A stretch of 64,000 nucleotides of DNA. Source: Neptunicoccus cionae. Lineage in GTDB: Bacteria > Pseudomonadota > Alphaproteobacteria > Rhodobacterales > Rhodobacteraceae. Shown here in pieces: positions 55,965-64,000 of the stretch. The notes beneath the pieces are model-generated. The model saw nothing but the letters and a program-made list of their open reading frames with translations, did no database searches and was not told the DNA's origin. The stretch covers positions 930,001-994,000 of the forward strand of contig NZ_PKOJ01000001.1 in the NCBI RefSeq assembly GCF_002860325.1, in the 5' to 3' direction. Position 1 is the stretch's first letter; each line of letters opens with the position of its first letter. The position numbers were made by a program, and so were the translations under genes.

Positions 55965-56156
55965 TCAGGTGGGGGGATAAATTGCGCTGCTGTGGCGATG
56001 CCTATGGTGACAACCTGTCGTGCCGGTCATTGGCTGGACGGCCAATAAACAATTGCATACTATAAAAAATGTGCTGCCTTGAAAGGATACATGGCCTGCA
56101 TGAATACAGGCAGTATCTTGGATCTGCACTTACACAGACAAGAACTGGATTGACCG

Positions 56157-56774
56157 ATGGCGACAGCCGTAAAAACTAAGAAACGCAGGACTCAAGCGGA
56201 ACGCCGCGAAGAGGCGGAAGAAAAATTGATAGTGGCTGCAACGGAATTGGTCGCGATGAAAGGATTTGACGGATTTTCACTTGCAGAAGTCGGCGATCGG
56301 GCGGGGTATAGCCGTGGTCTGCCGGGGCATTATTTCGGGTCCAAGATAGAGCTACAGAACAGGGTCGCAGAATATGTTGTCAACGAATTCTACGTTGATG
56401 CAGCAAAGCTGGAAGTGCGCGAACACGGTCTTAAACGAATCGCCAGCTTGATCCGCCATTACCTTGTGTCTTCCAAGCTTGAACGGGTCAAAGCGCTTAC
56501 ATTCCTATTCACCCATGCCCAGCTTGAAGACAGTTTGAAGCAGACCATGACCAAACTGCACAATCAGGCACTTTCCGTTCTGAAGCAGGAAATCGAACTG
56601 GGCATTGAAAACGGAACAATTCGCAAAGATGTCGATTCCGACCTTCAGGCCGGGATCATTTATGCCTTCCTGCGGGGGCAGCTCGGTTTTGCTGTTCTTG
56701 ACCCCGATTATGAAAACGTCAAATTGGGTGAAGCGTTCATCCAAAATCTGAAAAAATCATTAAGCGCTGAATGA
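56157..56774 (+). CDS. TetR family regulator of the surrounding cluster (predicted)
   Basis: A 205-residue TetR regulator with an N-terminal basic tail and HTH at about residues 22-67 (AATELVAMKGFDGFSLAEVGDRAGYSRGLPGHYFGSKIELQ), and a helical C-terminal domain. Its position between divergent CoA-catabolism operons that share an operator makes it the likely repressor of all four sites; acyl-CoA ligands are common for such regulators. The operator is not obvious in front of its own gene. A GCCTG-8 nt-CAGGC dyad lies upstream instead. Confidence 0.88.
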   Translation: MATAVKTKKRRTQAERREEAEEKLIVAATELVAMKGFDGFSLAEVGDRAGYSRGLPGHYFGSKIELQNRVAEYVVNEFYVDAAKLEVREHGLKRIASLIRHYLVSSKLERVKALTFLFTHAQLEDSLKQTMTKLHNQALSVLKQEIELGIENGTIRKDVDSDLQAGIIYAFLRGQLGFAVLDPDYENVKLGEAFIQNLKKSLSAE

Positions 56775-56844
56775 TCCAGTGATTGTCGCTTGATGTGTGC
56801 GTGGCACATCTGACAGGGGCTATCGGGCGCTAACGTCGGCCTTT

Positions 56845-56876
56845 TAAATACTTGTCATTTAGCAAGCAAGTATTTA
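56845..56876 (+). promoter_or_regulatory. Operator before the DUF35-thiolase operon (site 3)
   Basis: ACTTGTC-8 nt-AGCAAGT, extended to perfect 10-bp arms TAAATACTTG/CAAGTATTTA. It is 36-67 bases before the DUF35 start. No good -35 element was seen. Confidence 0.65.
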
Positions 56877-56911
56877 ACACTTGTGGCCATCGTTAGGGAG
56901 GCGAATTCGAG

Positions 56912-57319
56912 ATGACCAATTCTACAACGGCATTGTTTCAGCAGGAAGGGACAGAAGCACTACCTTCAAGTCCTGCTTTGATCGGCGGCACGTGTAAAAG
57001 CTGTGGCGCCATATTTTTTCCAATGCAGAACTATGGCTGTGAGGAATGTGGATCGACCGAACTTGCGCCAAAGACGCTTACCGGTCGCGGGACGCTGATC
57101 GCATCGGCGCTGGTGCATATGCCGGTTGGCACGGAATATAAAGAACCCTTCGTTGTGGGCTCTATCCAAACCGAAGATGGCGCCATACTGCGAAGCCTTC
57201 TGGATGCACCGGCAGATGCTGCATTGACGCCGGGTATGACGATGGTGGCGAAGCTTACCCTCGAAACGCGCCCGAACCGTGGTGAGTACGACTTGCGCTT
57301 CACCCCGGCGCTGGATTGA
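56912..57319 (+). CDS. DUF35 family zinc-ribbon/OB-fold protein
   Basis: A 135-residue DUF35 protein. The rubredoxin-like zinc ribbon CKSCG...CEECG lies at about residues 28-47, followed by the OB fold (TGRGTLIASALVHMP to VAKLTLETRPNRGEYDLRF). These proteins bind thiolase-fold partners; in steroid side-chain degradation, DUF35 proteins form aldolase complexes with Ltp2-type thiolase-like proteins. The next gene, 10 bases on, is a thiolase-fold protein. GGGAGG precedes the start. Confidence 0.9.
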   Translation: MTNSTTALFQQEGTEALPSSPALIGGTCKSCGAIFFPMQNYGCEECGSTELAPKTLTGRGTLIASALVHMPVGTEYKEPFVVGSIQTEDGAILRSLLDAPADAALTPGMTMVAKLTLETRPNRGEYDLRFTPALD

Positions 57320-57329
57320 GGATACGAAC

Positions 57330-58469
57330 ATGGCCAAACTTATCGGAGATCTCCGCCCTGTTTACGTCGTCGGTATCGGCTTTCATCCGTATCAGCGCAG
57401 CAGTGAAACCAGTTACGTCCAGCTCGGTCTGACCGCGGTTCGCGAAGCATTGTCGGATGCAGGCGTGACGTGGGAGGACGTCGAGTCTTCCTATGTGGCG
57501 CATGCCCTTTTGGGCATGGCAGTTGGCCGCCCGATGCTGCGCCATCTCGGTGATAGCGGACGCCCGATCGTTCATATCGAAAACGCTTCCGCCTCGGGGT
57601 CGGCTGCCGTTCGCCATGCGTGTATGGAAATCGCTTCGGGCATCAGCGATGTTGTGCTGGCAGTTGGCGTCGACAAACGGGAACAACCGGAGGTCTACCG
57701 CGCGAGCACCGGAGTGCCGAATCTGGCGGAAGACAGTATCCTTCCATTTACCCACTTCGCCCTGCTAACGGATGAATACGCGCACAAACACGGCGTAACC
57801 CCCGAGGATATGGCGCTTGTTGCGGTGAAAAATCACGCGAACGGTGCAAAGAATATCAATGCCCAACGTCAGAAAGTCCGCACCATCGAAGAGGTGATGA
57901 GCCGACCGATCTCGGGCTCCATCACTGCATTGCAATGCACACCTATCGGTGAGGGCGGTGCAGCGGTTATTCTTGCTTCGGAAGAAGGTATCAAGCGTTT
58001 GGGGCTGGATATGGGCCGCGCTGTGCGGATCGCATCCTCCGCCGCTGGCAGCGAACGGGCGGGTAACAACCTGAACCCCGACACAGCCCTTACAGCCGAT
58101 ATCATGCGCCTTGCCATAGCCCAGGCCCAGATCAACGCGAAGGATCTGGATATTCTGGAAGTACATGATGCCTTTTCGGTTGAAGAATTGCTTTACGCCG
58201 AGGCTATCGGAATATGCAAGCCGGGCCACTATGTGCCGATGCTGAAAGAAGGTGCTTGGGATATTGGCGGTCGCTGTGCCGTCAGCCCGTCAGGGGGACT
58301 TCTTGCGATGGGCCATCCTGTCGGCCCGACCGGGATCGGGCAGGTGGGCGAGATCACCCGTCAGCTTCGCGGCGAGGCAGGCGAGCGACAGCATAGGAAC
58401 GCCAAGACCGGACTGGCCCATATGGTGGGGGTCGGCGCGGTCTGCTATGCGCATGTCCTGACGAAATAG
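57330..58469 (+). CDS. Thiolase-fold protein with Ser at the nucleophile position (Ltp2-like?)
   Basis: A 379-residue SCP2-thiolase/acetyl-CoA acetyltransferase family protein. IENASASGSAAVRHA (residues 83-97) aligns with the ENACASGS segment of active thiolases, giving Ser87 in place of the nucleophilic Cys. The C-terminal GHPVGPTGIGQVGE and HDAFSVEEL are otherwise family-like. Loss of the Cys and pairing with DUF35 fit a Ltp2-type retro-aldolase rather than a thiolase. This is inference; an inactive or altered enzyme is also possible. GAGGA precedes ATG 57330. Confidence 0.88.
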   Translation: MAKLIGDLRPVYVVGIGFHPYQRSSETSYVQLGLTAVREALSDAGVTWEDVESSYVAHALLGMAVGRPMLRHLGDSGRPIVHIENASASGSAAVRHACMEIASGISDVVLAVGVDKREQPEVYRASTGVPNLAEDSILPFTHFALLTDEYAHKHGVTPEDMALVAVKNHANGAKNINAQRQKVRTIEEVMSRPISGSITALQCTPIGEGGAAVILASEEGIKRLGLDMGRAVRIASSAAGSERAGNNLNPDTALTADIMRLAIAQAQINAKDLDILEVHDAFSVEELLYAEAIGICKPGHYVPMLKEGAWDIGGRCAVSPSGGLLAMGHPVGPTGIGQVGEITRQLRGEAGERQHRNAKTGLAHMVGVGAVCYAHVLTK

Positions 58470-58503
58470 ACCCTATTGGAACACGTAAGGTGATCGGGCG
58501 ATT

Positions 58504-59571
58504 TCAAGTCGCCCGCCACCACGCGACGCCATCGGCATCAATCTCGCGCACGGCCTCACCGCGCGTGCGTAGACAATGCAGGTTGGCCAAAGCCTCGCCG
58601 GCGGCAAGGCCATAAATGCTTTCCGTTACCTTGCAGTTGAACAGAACTTGAAAAAGGTCAATGACCCGTTTGGGCTCCTGAATCTCCGCGAGCGCATTCT
58701 TCAGGTCTTGCTCGTGACCTTTGATCAGCGTGTCAATGCGCGCGTGCAAGCCGCGATAGGGATCGCCATGGGATGGCAGCACCAACACGTCATCCGGTAT
58801 CTCTGATTTAATCCGTGCCAGACTGCTCAGCCAATGCGTCATCGGGTCAGCTTCGGGATTGCGCGCGCGGACCGAAACGTTAGGTGTGATCTTCGGTAGG
58901 ACCTGATCGCCGGCAATGAACAGTTTTCGTTTTTCATTATAGAGGCAGGCGTGTTCCGGCGAATGGCCGGAGCCTATGACGACCTGCCATGCGTCCCCCC
59001 CCAACGTCAGTATGTCACCTGCCGCAATACGCTCAAACTCCGCTGGTGGCGTGCGGACAAGCCCGCTATAGGAACGTTGTAGCTGCATATTTGCCTCGAC
59101 TAAAACATCACTGCCGCCAGCCGCGCGAAAGAAGGCCACCTGTCGCGCATCGCGCTCCGGCGACATGCCCTTGGCCAGTTCGACAAGTTCTCTCTCTTCC
59201 TCCAAAGTGATCAAAACAGGCGCACCACACCGCCCGCTAATCCACCCGGCCAAACCACCGTGATCAGGGTGCCCGTGTGTCAGAACCAAACGGCCCACAT
59301 TTTGCGGTTTAATGGTGGTGGCGAAAATCTCATCCCAAGCGGCGACGGTTTCAGGGGAATCGATGCCCGTATCAATAATGCTCCAAGTCCCTTCATGGCG
59401 GAAAAGCCAGATGTTGACCGACCCCAATCCACCACCAACCGGCATCCGCGCCCAAAGCAGGTTCTCCGACACCTCGACGGTGGAACCGTCCCCGATGGGC
59501 GGAACATGGTCGCCATATGGGAAATTCAACAGGTTTTTGACCTCGAGCCGAGACTTCGCTTGGTAAACCAT
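58504..59571 (-). CDS. MBL-fold metallo-hydrolase
   Basis: A 355-residue metallo-beta-lactamase-fold hydrolase. The metal motif is THGHPDHGG (HxHxDH) with further ligands in GSGHSPEH, IAGDQVL and LPSHGDPY. Substrates of this group include thioesters, so an acyl-CoA thioesterase/hydrolase role is possible in this cluster; not shown. GAGGACGG precedes ATG 59571. Its promoter carries the weakest of the four operators. Confidence 0.88.
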   Translation of the reverse strand: MVYQAKSRLEVKNLLNFPYGDHVPPIGDGSTVEVSENLLWARMPVGGGLGSVNIWLFRHEGTWSIIDTGIDSPETVAAWDEIFATTIKPQNVGRLVLTHGHPDHGGLAGWISGRCGAPVLITLEEERELVELAKGMSPERDARQVAFFRAAGGSDVLVEANMQLQRSYSGLVRTPPAEFERIAAGDILTLGGDAWQVVIGSGHSPEHACLYNEKRKLFIAGDQVLPKITPNVSVRARNPEADPMTHWLSSLARIKSEIPDDVLVLPSHGDPYRGLHARIDTLIKGHEQDLKNALAEIQEPKRVIDLFQVLFNCKVTESIYGLAAGEALANLHCLRTRGEAVREIDADGVAWWRAT

Positions 59572-59616
59572 TCTGGACCGTCCTCATTAAGCATGTGCCG
59601 GAATAGGTAGGAACAT

Positions 59617-59670
59617 GCTTGCTATACATCAAGTAAATTATTGGAGTCACCCGAGGCCGTGGAAGGGGAG
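59617..59670 (-). promoter_or_regulatory. MBL hydrolase promoter with degenerate operator (site 4)
   Basis: GCTTGCT-8 nt-AGTAAAT at 59617-59638, five of seven in the right arm. On the minus strand it follows ATAATT with TTCCAC 17 bases upstream, the same layout as sites 1 and 2. Confidence 0.45.
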
Positions 59671-59754
59671 GACTGCTTGGTCTTCTACGGATTCGGCGCA
59701 ACTGCCACTGGAACCGCGTCCGCGCTGGGTGCTGCAACCGGGTCACATCATGCA

Positions 59755-59900
59755 GTATCCCCGTAGGGGCTCATCGAGGCATGGTCGCTCTCGATCAGGT
59801 TGCGCTACCAGTTTCTGTTGATGTGCCGAATGCCGTCAAAATGTGGATCATAGTGGTGTTTTACCTGCGCTTGATGGGGCTTTCAGTCCATGAAAATGGA
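59755..59900 (-). pseudogene. Possible IS6-type transposase remnant
   Basis: On the minus strand, 59772-59836 reads GIRHINRNW, a stop, then RNLIESDHASM. This resembles the NRN-NLIESDHA-K segment in the C-terminal DDE region of IS6-family transposases. The reading is then broken. No terminal repeats were identified. The identification rests on about 20 residues and is tentative. Confidence 0.35.
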
Positions 59901-60279
59901 TGATTCCACAAAAATAGAGGCCAAGTTTTCCGGCTTCACGCGGCGTAGGACGGTCTGGTTGCGCTGGCTTTGGATGCAGAAATGACTCTTAAACTGTCGG
60001 GTTATTAAGCAGCGGACCGGTCTCTTGCGAAATAATTGGGCAAAAGGGTCTGCTCGGGTTTCGGGTTGGATTAATTTCTAGCCATTTTCTGCGCCGCAGC
60101 ATGTGCTGTTGTTGCCCGAATGTCTCGGGCGTCGCGTGACGGGCTATCCTGGCAGATTTTTCCCGCCACACGACCACAACACAACTGTTGCGGGTCCAGC
60201 CTATTAAGTTGGTCCACCGTTGGAAAGGGGCGCGAGCACCTTTGCAGCGACCCGCGGCGAAAACGGGGAATTTATTTTG

Positions 60280-61560
60280 ATGACTTACAAAACTTCCGGG
60301 GTGGTTCTTGCTGCCTTGCTCGGTTCTACGACACTGGCCGCTGCTGAATGTGCTGATCCGATCAAAGTCGGTGTCCTGCACTCCTTGTCCGGTACAATGG
60401 CGATTTCCGAAACGACTCTCAAAGACACAATGGAATTGCTGGTTGAAACCCAGAATGCAGCGGGCGGTTTGCTGGATTGCCAGATTGAAACTGTCGTGGT
60501 CGATCCTGCTTCCGACTGGCCGCTGTTTGCGGAAAAAGCGCGCGAGTTGCTGACCGTAAATGAAGTCGATGTGATTTTCGGCAGCTGGACTTCGGTCAGC
60601 CGCAAATCCGCACTTCCGGTTCTGGAAGAGCTGAACGGTCTGATGTTCTATCCGGTTCAATACGAAGGTGAAGAAAGTTCCAAAAACGTCTTCTACACTG
60701 GTGCAGCGCCGAACCAGCAGGCAATTCCGGCTACCGATTATTTCCTCGAAGAACTCGGCGTTGAAAAATTTGCGCTGCTTGGGACAGATTATGTTTACCC
60801 GCGCACAACGAACAACATCCTTGAATCCTACCTGAAGTCCAAAGGCATCGCAGAAGAAGACATCTTTGTGAACTACACGCCTTTCGGTCATTCCGACTGG
60901 GCCACGATTGTGGCTGATGTGGTTGCACTGGGTGCAGACGGCAAACAGGTTGGCGTGATCTCAACCATTAACGGCGACGCAAACATCGGTTTCTACAAGG
61001 AACTGGCCGCAGCGGGCGTGTCTGCGGACGATCTGCCGGTTGTTGCTTTCTCGGTCGGGGAAGAAGAACTCTCCGGTCTGGATACGTCTGATCTGGTGGG
61101 GCATCTGGCAGCTTGGAACTACTTCCAGTCTGCGGAATCAGAAGCGAATGAAAAATGGGTTGCTGCGTGGAAGGCCAAGATGGGCGAAGACCGTGTGACC
61201 AATGATCCGATGGAGGCCCACTATATCGGCTTCAACATGTGGGTGAACGCTGTCAAACAGGCCGGCACGACGGATGTAGATGCCGTGCGCGAAGCGATGT
61301 ACGGACAGGAATTCCCGAACCTGACAGGCGGCACGGCTGTAATGTTGCCAAACCACCATCTGGCCAAACCTGTTCTGATTGGCGAGATCACTGCCGAGGG
61401 TCAGTTTGACATTGTAAGCCAGACCGAAGAAGTGCCGGGCGATGCCTGGACCGACTTCCTGCCAGAATCTGCGGTTCTGACCTCTGACTGGAAAGAGCTT
61501 GGCTGCGGCATGTACAACACAGAAACCAAGACCTGTGTTCAGCTGACATCCAACTACTAA
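60280..61560 (+). CDS. urtA: Urea ABC transporter substrate-binding protein
   Basis: A 426-residue periplasmic binding protein of the UrtA/FmdD type with a signal peptide (residues 1-22, ending TLAAA). ADPIKVGVLHSLSGTMAISETTLKD, FGSWTSVSRKSALPVLEELNGLMFYPVQYEG and DPMEAHYIGFNMW are UrtA signatures. It delivers urea (or short amides) to the UrtBC permease. ATG 60280 has GGGGAA before it. A strong hairpin follows the gene. Confidence 0.95.
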   Translation: MTYKTSGVVLAALLGSTTLAAAECADPIKVGVLHSLSGTMAISETTLKDTMELLVETQNAAGGLLDCQIETVVVDPASDWPLFAEKARELLTVNEVDVIFGSWTSVSRKSALPVLEELNGLMFYPVQYEGEESSKNVFYTGAAPNQQAIPATDYFLEELGVEKFALLGTDYVYPRTTNNILESYLKSKGIAEEDIFVNYTPFGHSDWATIVADVVALGADGKQVGVISTINGDANIGFYKELAAAGVSADDLPVVAFSVGEEELSGLDTSDLVGHLAAWNYFQSAESEANEKWVAAWKAKMGEDRVTNDPMEAHYIGFNMWVNAVKQAGTTDVDAVREAMYGQEFPNLTGGTAVMLPNHHLAKPVLIGEITAEGQFDIVSQTEEVPGDAWTDFLPESAVLTSDWKELGCGMYNTETKTCVQLTSNY

Positions 61561-61572
61561 GCATCGTGTCCG

Positions 61573-61597
61573 GGGGCGCAGGACTGTCCTGCGCCCC
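61573..61597 (+). terminator. Strong hairpin between urtA and urtB
   Basis: Perfect 11-bp arms ggggcgcagga/tcctgcgcccc with a 3-base loop, without a T tract. Such hairpins after binding-protein genes usually stabilise that part of the transcript or lower expression of the permease. Confidence 0.6.
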
Positions 61598-61633
61598 TGA
61601 TGACTTGTGACCCAAAAGATCGGCTCCCTTTCC

Positions 61634-63574
61634 ATGTTCCGTCTGTTCTCACTGGCTGTGTCCTTCTGGCTGCTGCTGTCCTCATCCCTCTTTGCCCAAT
61701 CGCTGCAGGATATTTTGCAAACCCATGCAGCCGAGGTGGCAAAACCGTCCCGCAGCAGTGTCAGCGTGGTTCTGGATGATCTGGTTGCAAGCGGATTGCC
61801 TCAGGCGCTGCCCTTTCTGGAGGCTTGGCGCGACCGTGAGATTGTTCAGCGGGAGAGCGACGGGCTGTTCTTTCGCAGCACGGAAACCGCCGGTGAAGTG
61901 CAATTACTGGATCTCGACAGTGGCGAGATGATCGCTGCAGGAGACCAAGACCTGCAAAAGGTTCGTCCCAATGGCGGGGTGCGTCGCGCCATCGGGGATG
62001 CTCTGGTACAGTTCCAGCTTTCCGATCCCGATATTATCAAACGGCAGGCCGCCGTTGATGCGATCGCCCGCAGCATGGATGCAAGCCAGCTTGGCCCGCT
62101 GCAAGCCTCTGTCGCAGGCGAAACGGACGCAAACCTTAAAAGGGTGAAACAACGTCTCGCCGGTATGCTGGTGGCAACATTCGGCGAAACACCGCAGGAC
62201 CGGATCGCTGCGATCGAGGAACTGTCAGGAGATCTTTCAGTAGATACCCGTGCGGTGCTCAACACCATTCTGGCCACAAATTCCGCCGTGTCCGAAACCT
62301 TGCCGGAAGAGGGGAACCTAGCAAAGGTTCTGACCATCGGAGAGGATATTTCGCCGGAAGACGCCTATAGCCGTCTGGTGGCAGAGAACCTTGCGCCTGC
62401 GCCTGTCAGCAAGGTTGCAATCCGCGATGCTCTGCTGGCCCATATGGACGGCGGGAGCGTTGGTGGCGTTCCGGTATCCGAGCTTGGCAGTGATGTTACG
62501 CGGGCAAGAGCCTATGACCGGCTTGCAGAAGACGGGCTGGTTCCGCCCCGTGTCAGTGAGGCCGCCCGGACGGAGGCCGTCGCCGCCCATAAGTTCTATC
62601 TGGAATATGTTGAATCCGATCCTTCTGTAACAGACGCTGCGCGCGCGGCCCTGAACGGGATCGAAACCAGTGTGGCGCTCAGTCAGACAGTGGATCTCGG
62701 TCTTGATGCGCTCTCGCTCGCCTCGATCTACTTTCTCGCAGCGATTGGCCTTGCCATTACTTTCGGTGTGATGGGGGTTATCAATATGGCCCATGGCGAG
62801 TTCATTATGATGGGGGCTTATACGGGCTATGTCGTGCAGCAGTTCGTGCCCGATTATACTGTGTCGATCATCATCGCGCTGCCGCTGGCTTTCGCCATAA
62901 CCTTTGCCGCAGGGGTAGCGATGGAGCGGCTGGTGATCCGGCATCTGTACCACCGCCCGCTAGAGACCCTTCTGGCGACTTTCGGGATTTCCATTGCTTT
63001 ACAGCAACTGGCTAAGAACATCTTTGGCACACAGGCACGGCCGCTGACCTCGCCCGAGTGGCTTGACGGGGCGCTGGTGTTTAATGACGTGATTGCAATC
63101 AGCTATATCCGTATCGCGATCTTTGTGTTGGCGCTTCTGTTCCTGATGGTGATCCTGTTCGTGCTGAAACGCACACGGCTGGGGCTGGAAGTGCGGGCTG
63201 TGACCCAGAACCCCGGAATGGCGGCATCCATGGGGATCAATCCCGACCGGATCAATATGATGACCTTCGGGTTGGGTTCCGGCATTGCAGGCATCGCAGG
63301 GGTAGCGATCGGGCTGTATGCCAAAGTTACCTCGGAGATGGGCGCGGATTACATCGTCCAAAGCTTTATGACAGTGGTTGTAGGCGGCGTTGGCAATGTC
63401 TGGGGTACGCTGGCGGGGGCATCGCTGATCGGGTTCCTACAAAAAGGGATCGAGTGGCTGAACCCGTCAAACACGCTGGCCGCGCAAACCTATATGATCC
63501 TGTTCATCATCCTTTTCATTCAATTCCGTCCCAAGGGCATTGTTGCCCTCAAGGGTCGTGCTGCGGCGGATTAA
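61634..63574 (+). CDS. urtB: Urea ABC transporter permease UrtB
   Basis: A 646-residue protein. A signal-like N-terminus (SLAVSFWLLLSSSLFAQ) is followed by an approximately 320-residue helical, HEAT-like region (repeated RLAEDGL/RAYDRL and NLAPAPVSKVAIRDALLAH-type units). The C-terminal half is a branched-chain amino acid/urea permease (LASIYFLAAIGLAITFGVMGVINMAHGEFIMMGAYTGY). The long N-terminal extension is known in proteobacterial UrtB. ATG 61634 and GTG 61607 are both possible; the first was chosen. Confidence 0.93.
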   Translation: MFRLFSLAVSFWLLLSSSLFAQSLQDILQTHAAEVAKPSRSSVSVVLDDLVASGLPQALPFLEAWRDREIVQRESDGLFFRSTETAGEVQLLDLDSGEMIAAGDQDLQKVRPNGGVRRAIGDALVQFQLSDPDIIKRQAAVDAIARSMDASQLGPLQASVAGETDANLKRVKQRLAGMLVATFGETPQDRIAAIEELSGDLSVDTRAVLNTILATNSAVSETLPEEGNLAKVLTIGEDISPEDAYSRLVAENLAPAPVSKVAIRDALLAHMDGGSVGGVPVSELGSDVTRARAYDRLAEDGLVPPRVSEAARTEAVAAHKFYLEYVESDPSVTDAARAALNGIETSVALSQTVDLGLDALSLASIYFLAAIGLAITFGVMGVINMAHGEFIMMGAYTGYVVQQFVPDYTVSIIIALPLAFAITFAAGVAMERLVIRHLYHRPLETLLATFGISIALQQLAKNIFGTQARPLTSPEWLDGALVFNDVIAISYIRIAIFVLALLFLMVILFVLKRTRLGLEVRAVTQNPGMAASMGINPDRINMMTFGLGSGIAGIAGVAIGLYAKVTSEMGADYIVQSFMTVVVGGVGNVWGTLAGASLIGFLQKGIEWLNPSNTLAAQTYMILFIILFIQFRPKGIVALKGRAAAD

Positions 63575-63577
63575 ACC

Positions 63578-64000
63578 ATGCGCAAAACCTTTTTGTCCCA
63601 AAATCCATCAGTTCTGATCTTCATCGCTCTGCTTGCGGTCTTTACCATCGTGGTTACACTTTTGTCCGAAGTGACCGGCGTGGGGCTGATCTCTACGTCT
63701 TTCGTAAAAACGTTGGGCAAGACCCTGTGTCTTTCGCTGGTTGCCATCGCCATGGATGTGGTCTGGGGCTACTGCGGAATTCTCTCGCTCGGGCATTTCG
63801 CCTTTTTCGGCATCGGCGGCTATGCCATCGGCATGTGGCTTATGTATGCGCGCACTGAAGGCATTGTGATGACAAGCCTTGCGAGCCAGCCACTTCCGCC
63901 CACACCTGCCGAGATTTCCGATGCGATTGGCAACCAGATATTCGGCGTGGTTGGCAGTTCCGAATTTCCGCTGATCTGGGCCTTCGCGGACAACCTTTTT
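63578..64000 (+). CDS. urtC: Urea ABC transporter permease UrtC (5' part)
   Basis: The first 141 codons of the second permease of the urea transporter. Membrane segments and the family segment AIAMDVVWGYCGILSLGHFAFFGIGGYAIGMWLM are visible. It starts 3 bases after urtB and runs off the window. Genes urtDE are expected beyond it. Confidence 0.92.
   Translation, partial: MRKTFLSQNPSVLIFIALLAVFTIVVTLLSEVTGVGLISTSFVKTLGKTLCLSLVAIAMDVVWGYCGILSLGHFAFFGIGGYAIGMWLMYARTEGIVMTSLASQPLPPTPAEISDAIGNQIFGVVGSSEFPLIWAFADNLF

Larger units (their letters stand above)
59572..60279. other. 708-base gap between the catabolic cluster and urtA
   Basis: Holds operator site 4, a possible decayed transposase fragment at 59755-59900, and the urtA leader. 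No intact gene was seen. Confidence 0.5.

Noticed and set aside
1-64000. CRISPR array, phage, toxin-antitoxin or restriction systems
   Set aside because: No regularly spaced repeats, integrase, phage structural genes or recognisable defence gene sets were seen.

Overview
The window reads as a chromosomal segment of an alphaproteobacterium of the Rhodobacteraceae, most likely the marine Roseobacter group. The evidence is the split b/b' F0 ATP synthase genes, an AI-2E permease-hdaA-ppk-ppx block, DUF2937 next to lolCD, an Entner-Doudoroff edd-eda pair, a B12-dependent ribonucleotide reductase, a TRAP transporter and a urea-type ABC transporter. Genus cannot be fixed by eye.

Layout. Positions 1-34000 are mostly core genes in short operons: ATP synthase b'/b (1-753), homoserine dehydrogenase, a lipoprotein, a TetR regulator, two M16 peptidase-like proteins, a cyclase-FHA fusion, a MerR/flavoprotein pair, glyA, nadK, two Lin0512-family genes, AI-2E permease-hdaA-ppk-ppx, a WYL regulator divergent from an EamA exporter, a patatin lipoprotein, proS, DUF2937-lolC-lolD, MFS and MATE transporters, ybaB-recR, a gpt-PLP enzyme-RidA operon, edd-eda and an SDR. 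Positions 34000-46000 hold fabI, pdxH, a double cold-shock protein, a DUF192 protein, tRNA-Pro(TGG), nrdJ, an RTX-repeat protein, an MFS exporter, a DUF481 outer-membrane protein and a LysR regulator. A small lipoprotein, tRNA-Thr(CGT) and an AT-rich orphan gene follow.

The most unusual part is 47742-59571: a TRAP transporter (dctPQM), a DUF2236/MpaB-like gene with a 67-codon companion, an SDR, an enoyl-CoA hydratase homologue, an acyl-CoA synthetase, a TetR regulator, a DUF35 zinc-ribbon/OB protein, a thiolase-fold protein and an MBL-fold hydrolase. Four transcription units carry the same 22-bp inverted repeat (ACTTGCT-8 nt-AGCAAGT and close variants) at their promoters, so they look like one regulon. 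Together the genes suggest uptake of an unidentified carboxylic acid, CoA activation, hydration/oxidation and C-C cleavage. The thiolase-fold protein has Ser where the nucleophilic Cys is expected and is paired with DUF35, which resembles steroid side-chain aldolase partners (Ltp2/ChsH2). The TRAP large subunit lacks about 35 residues around the conserved IPPS motif, so uptake may be impaired.

The window closes with urtA, urtB and the start of urtC. They are separated from the catabolic cluster by about 700 bases that may contain a decayed IS6-type transposase fragment.
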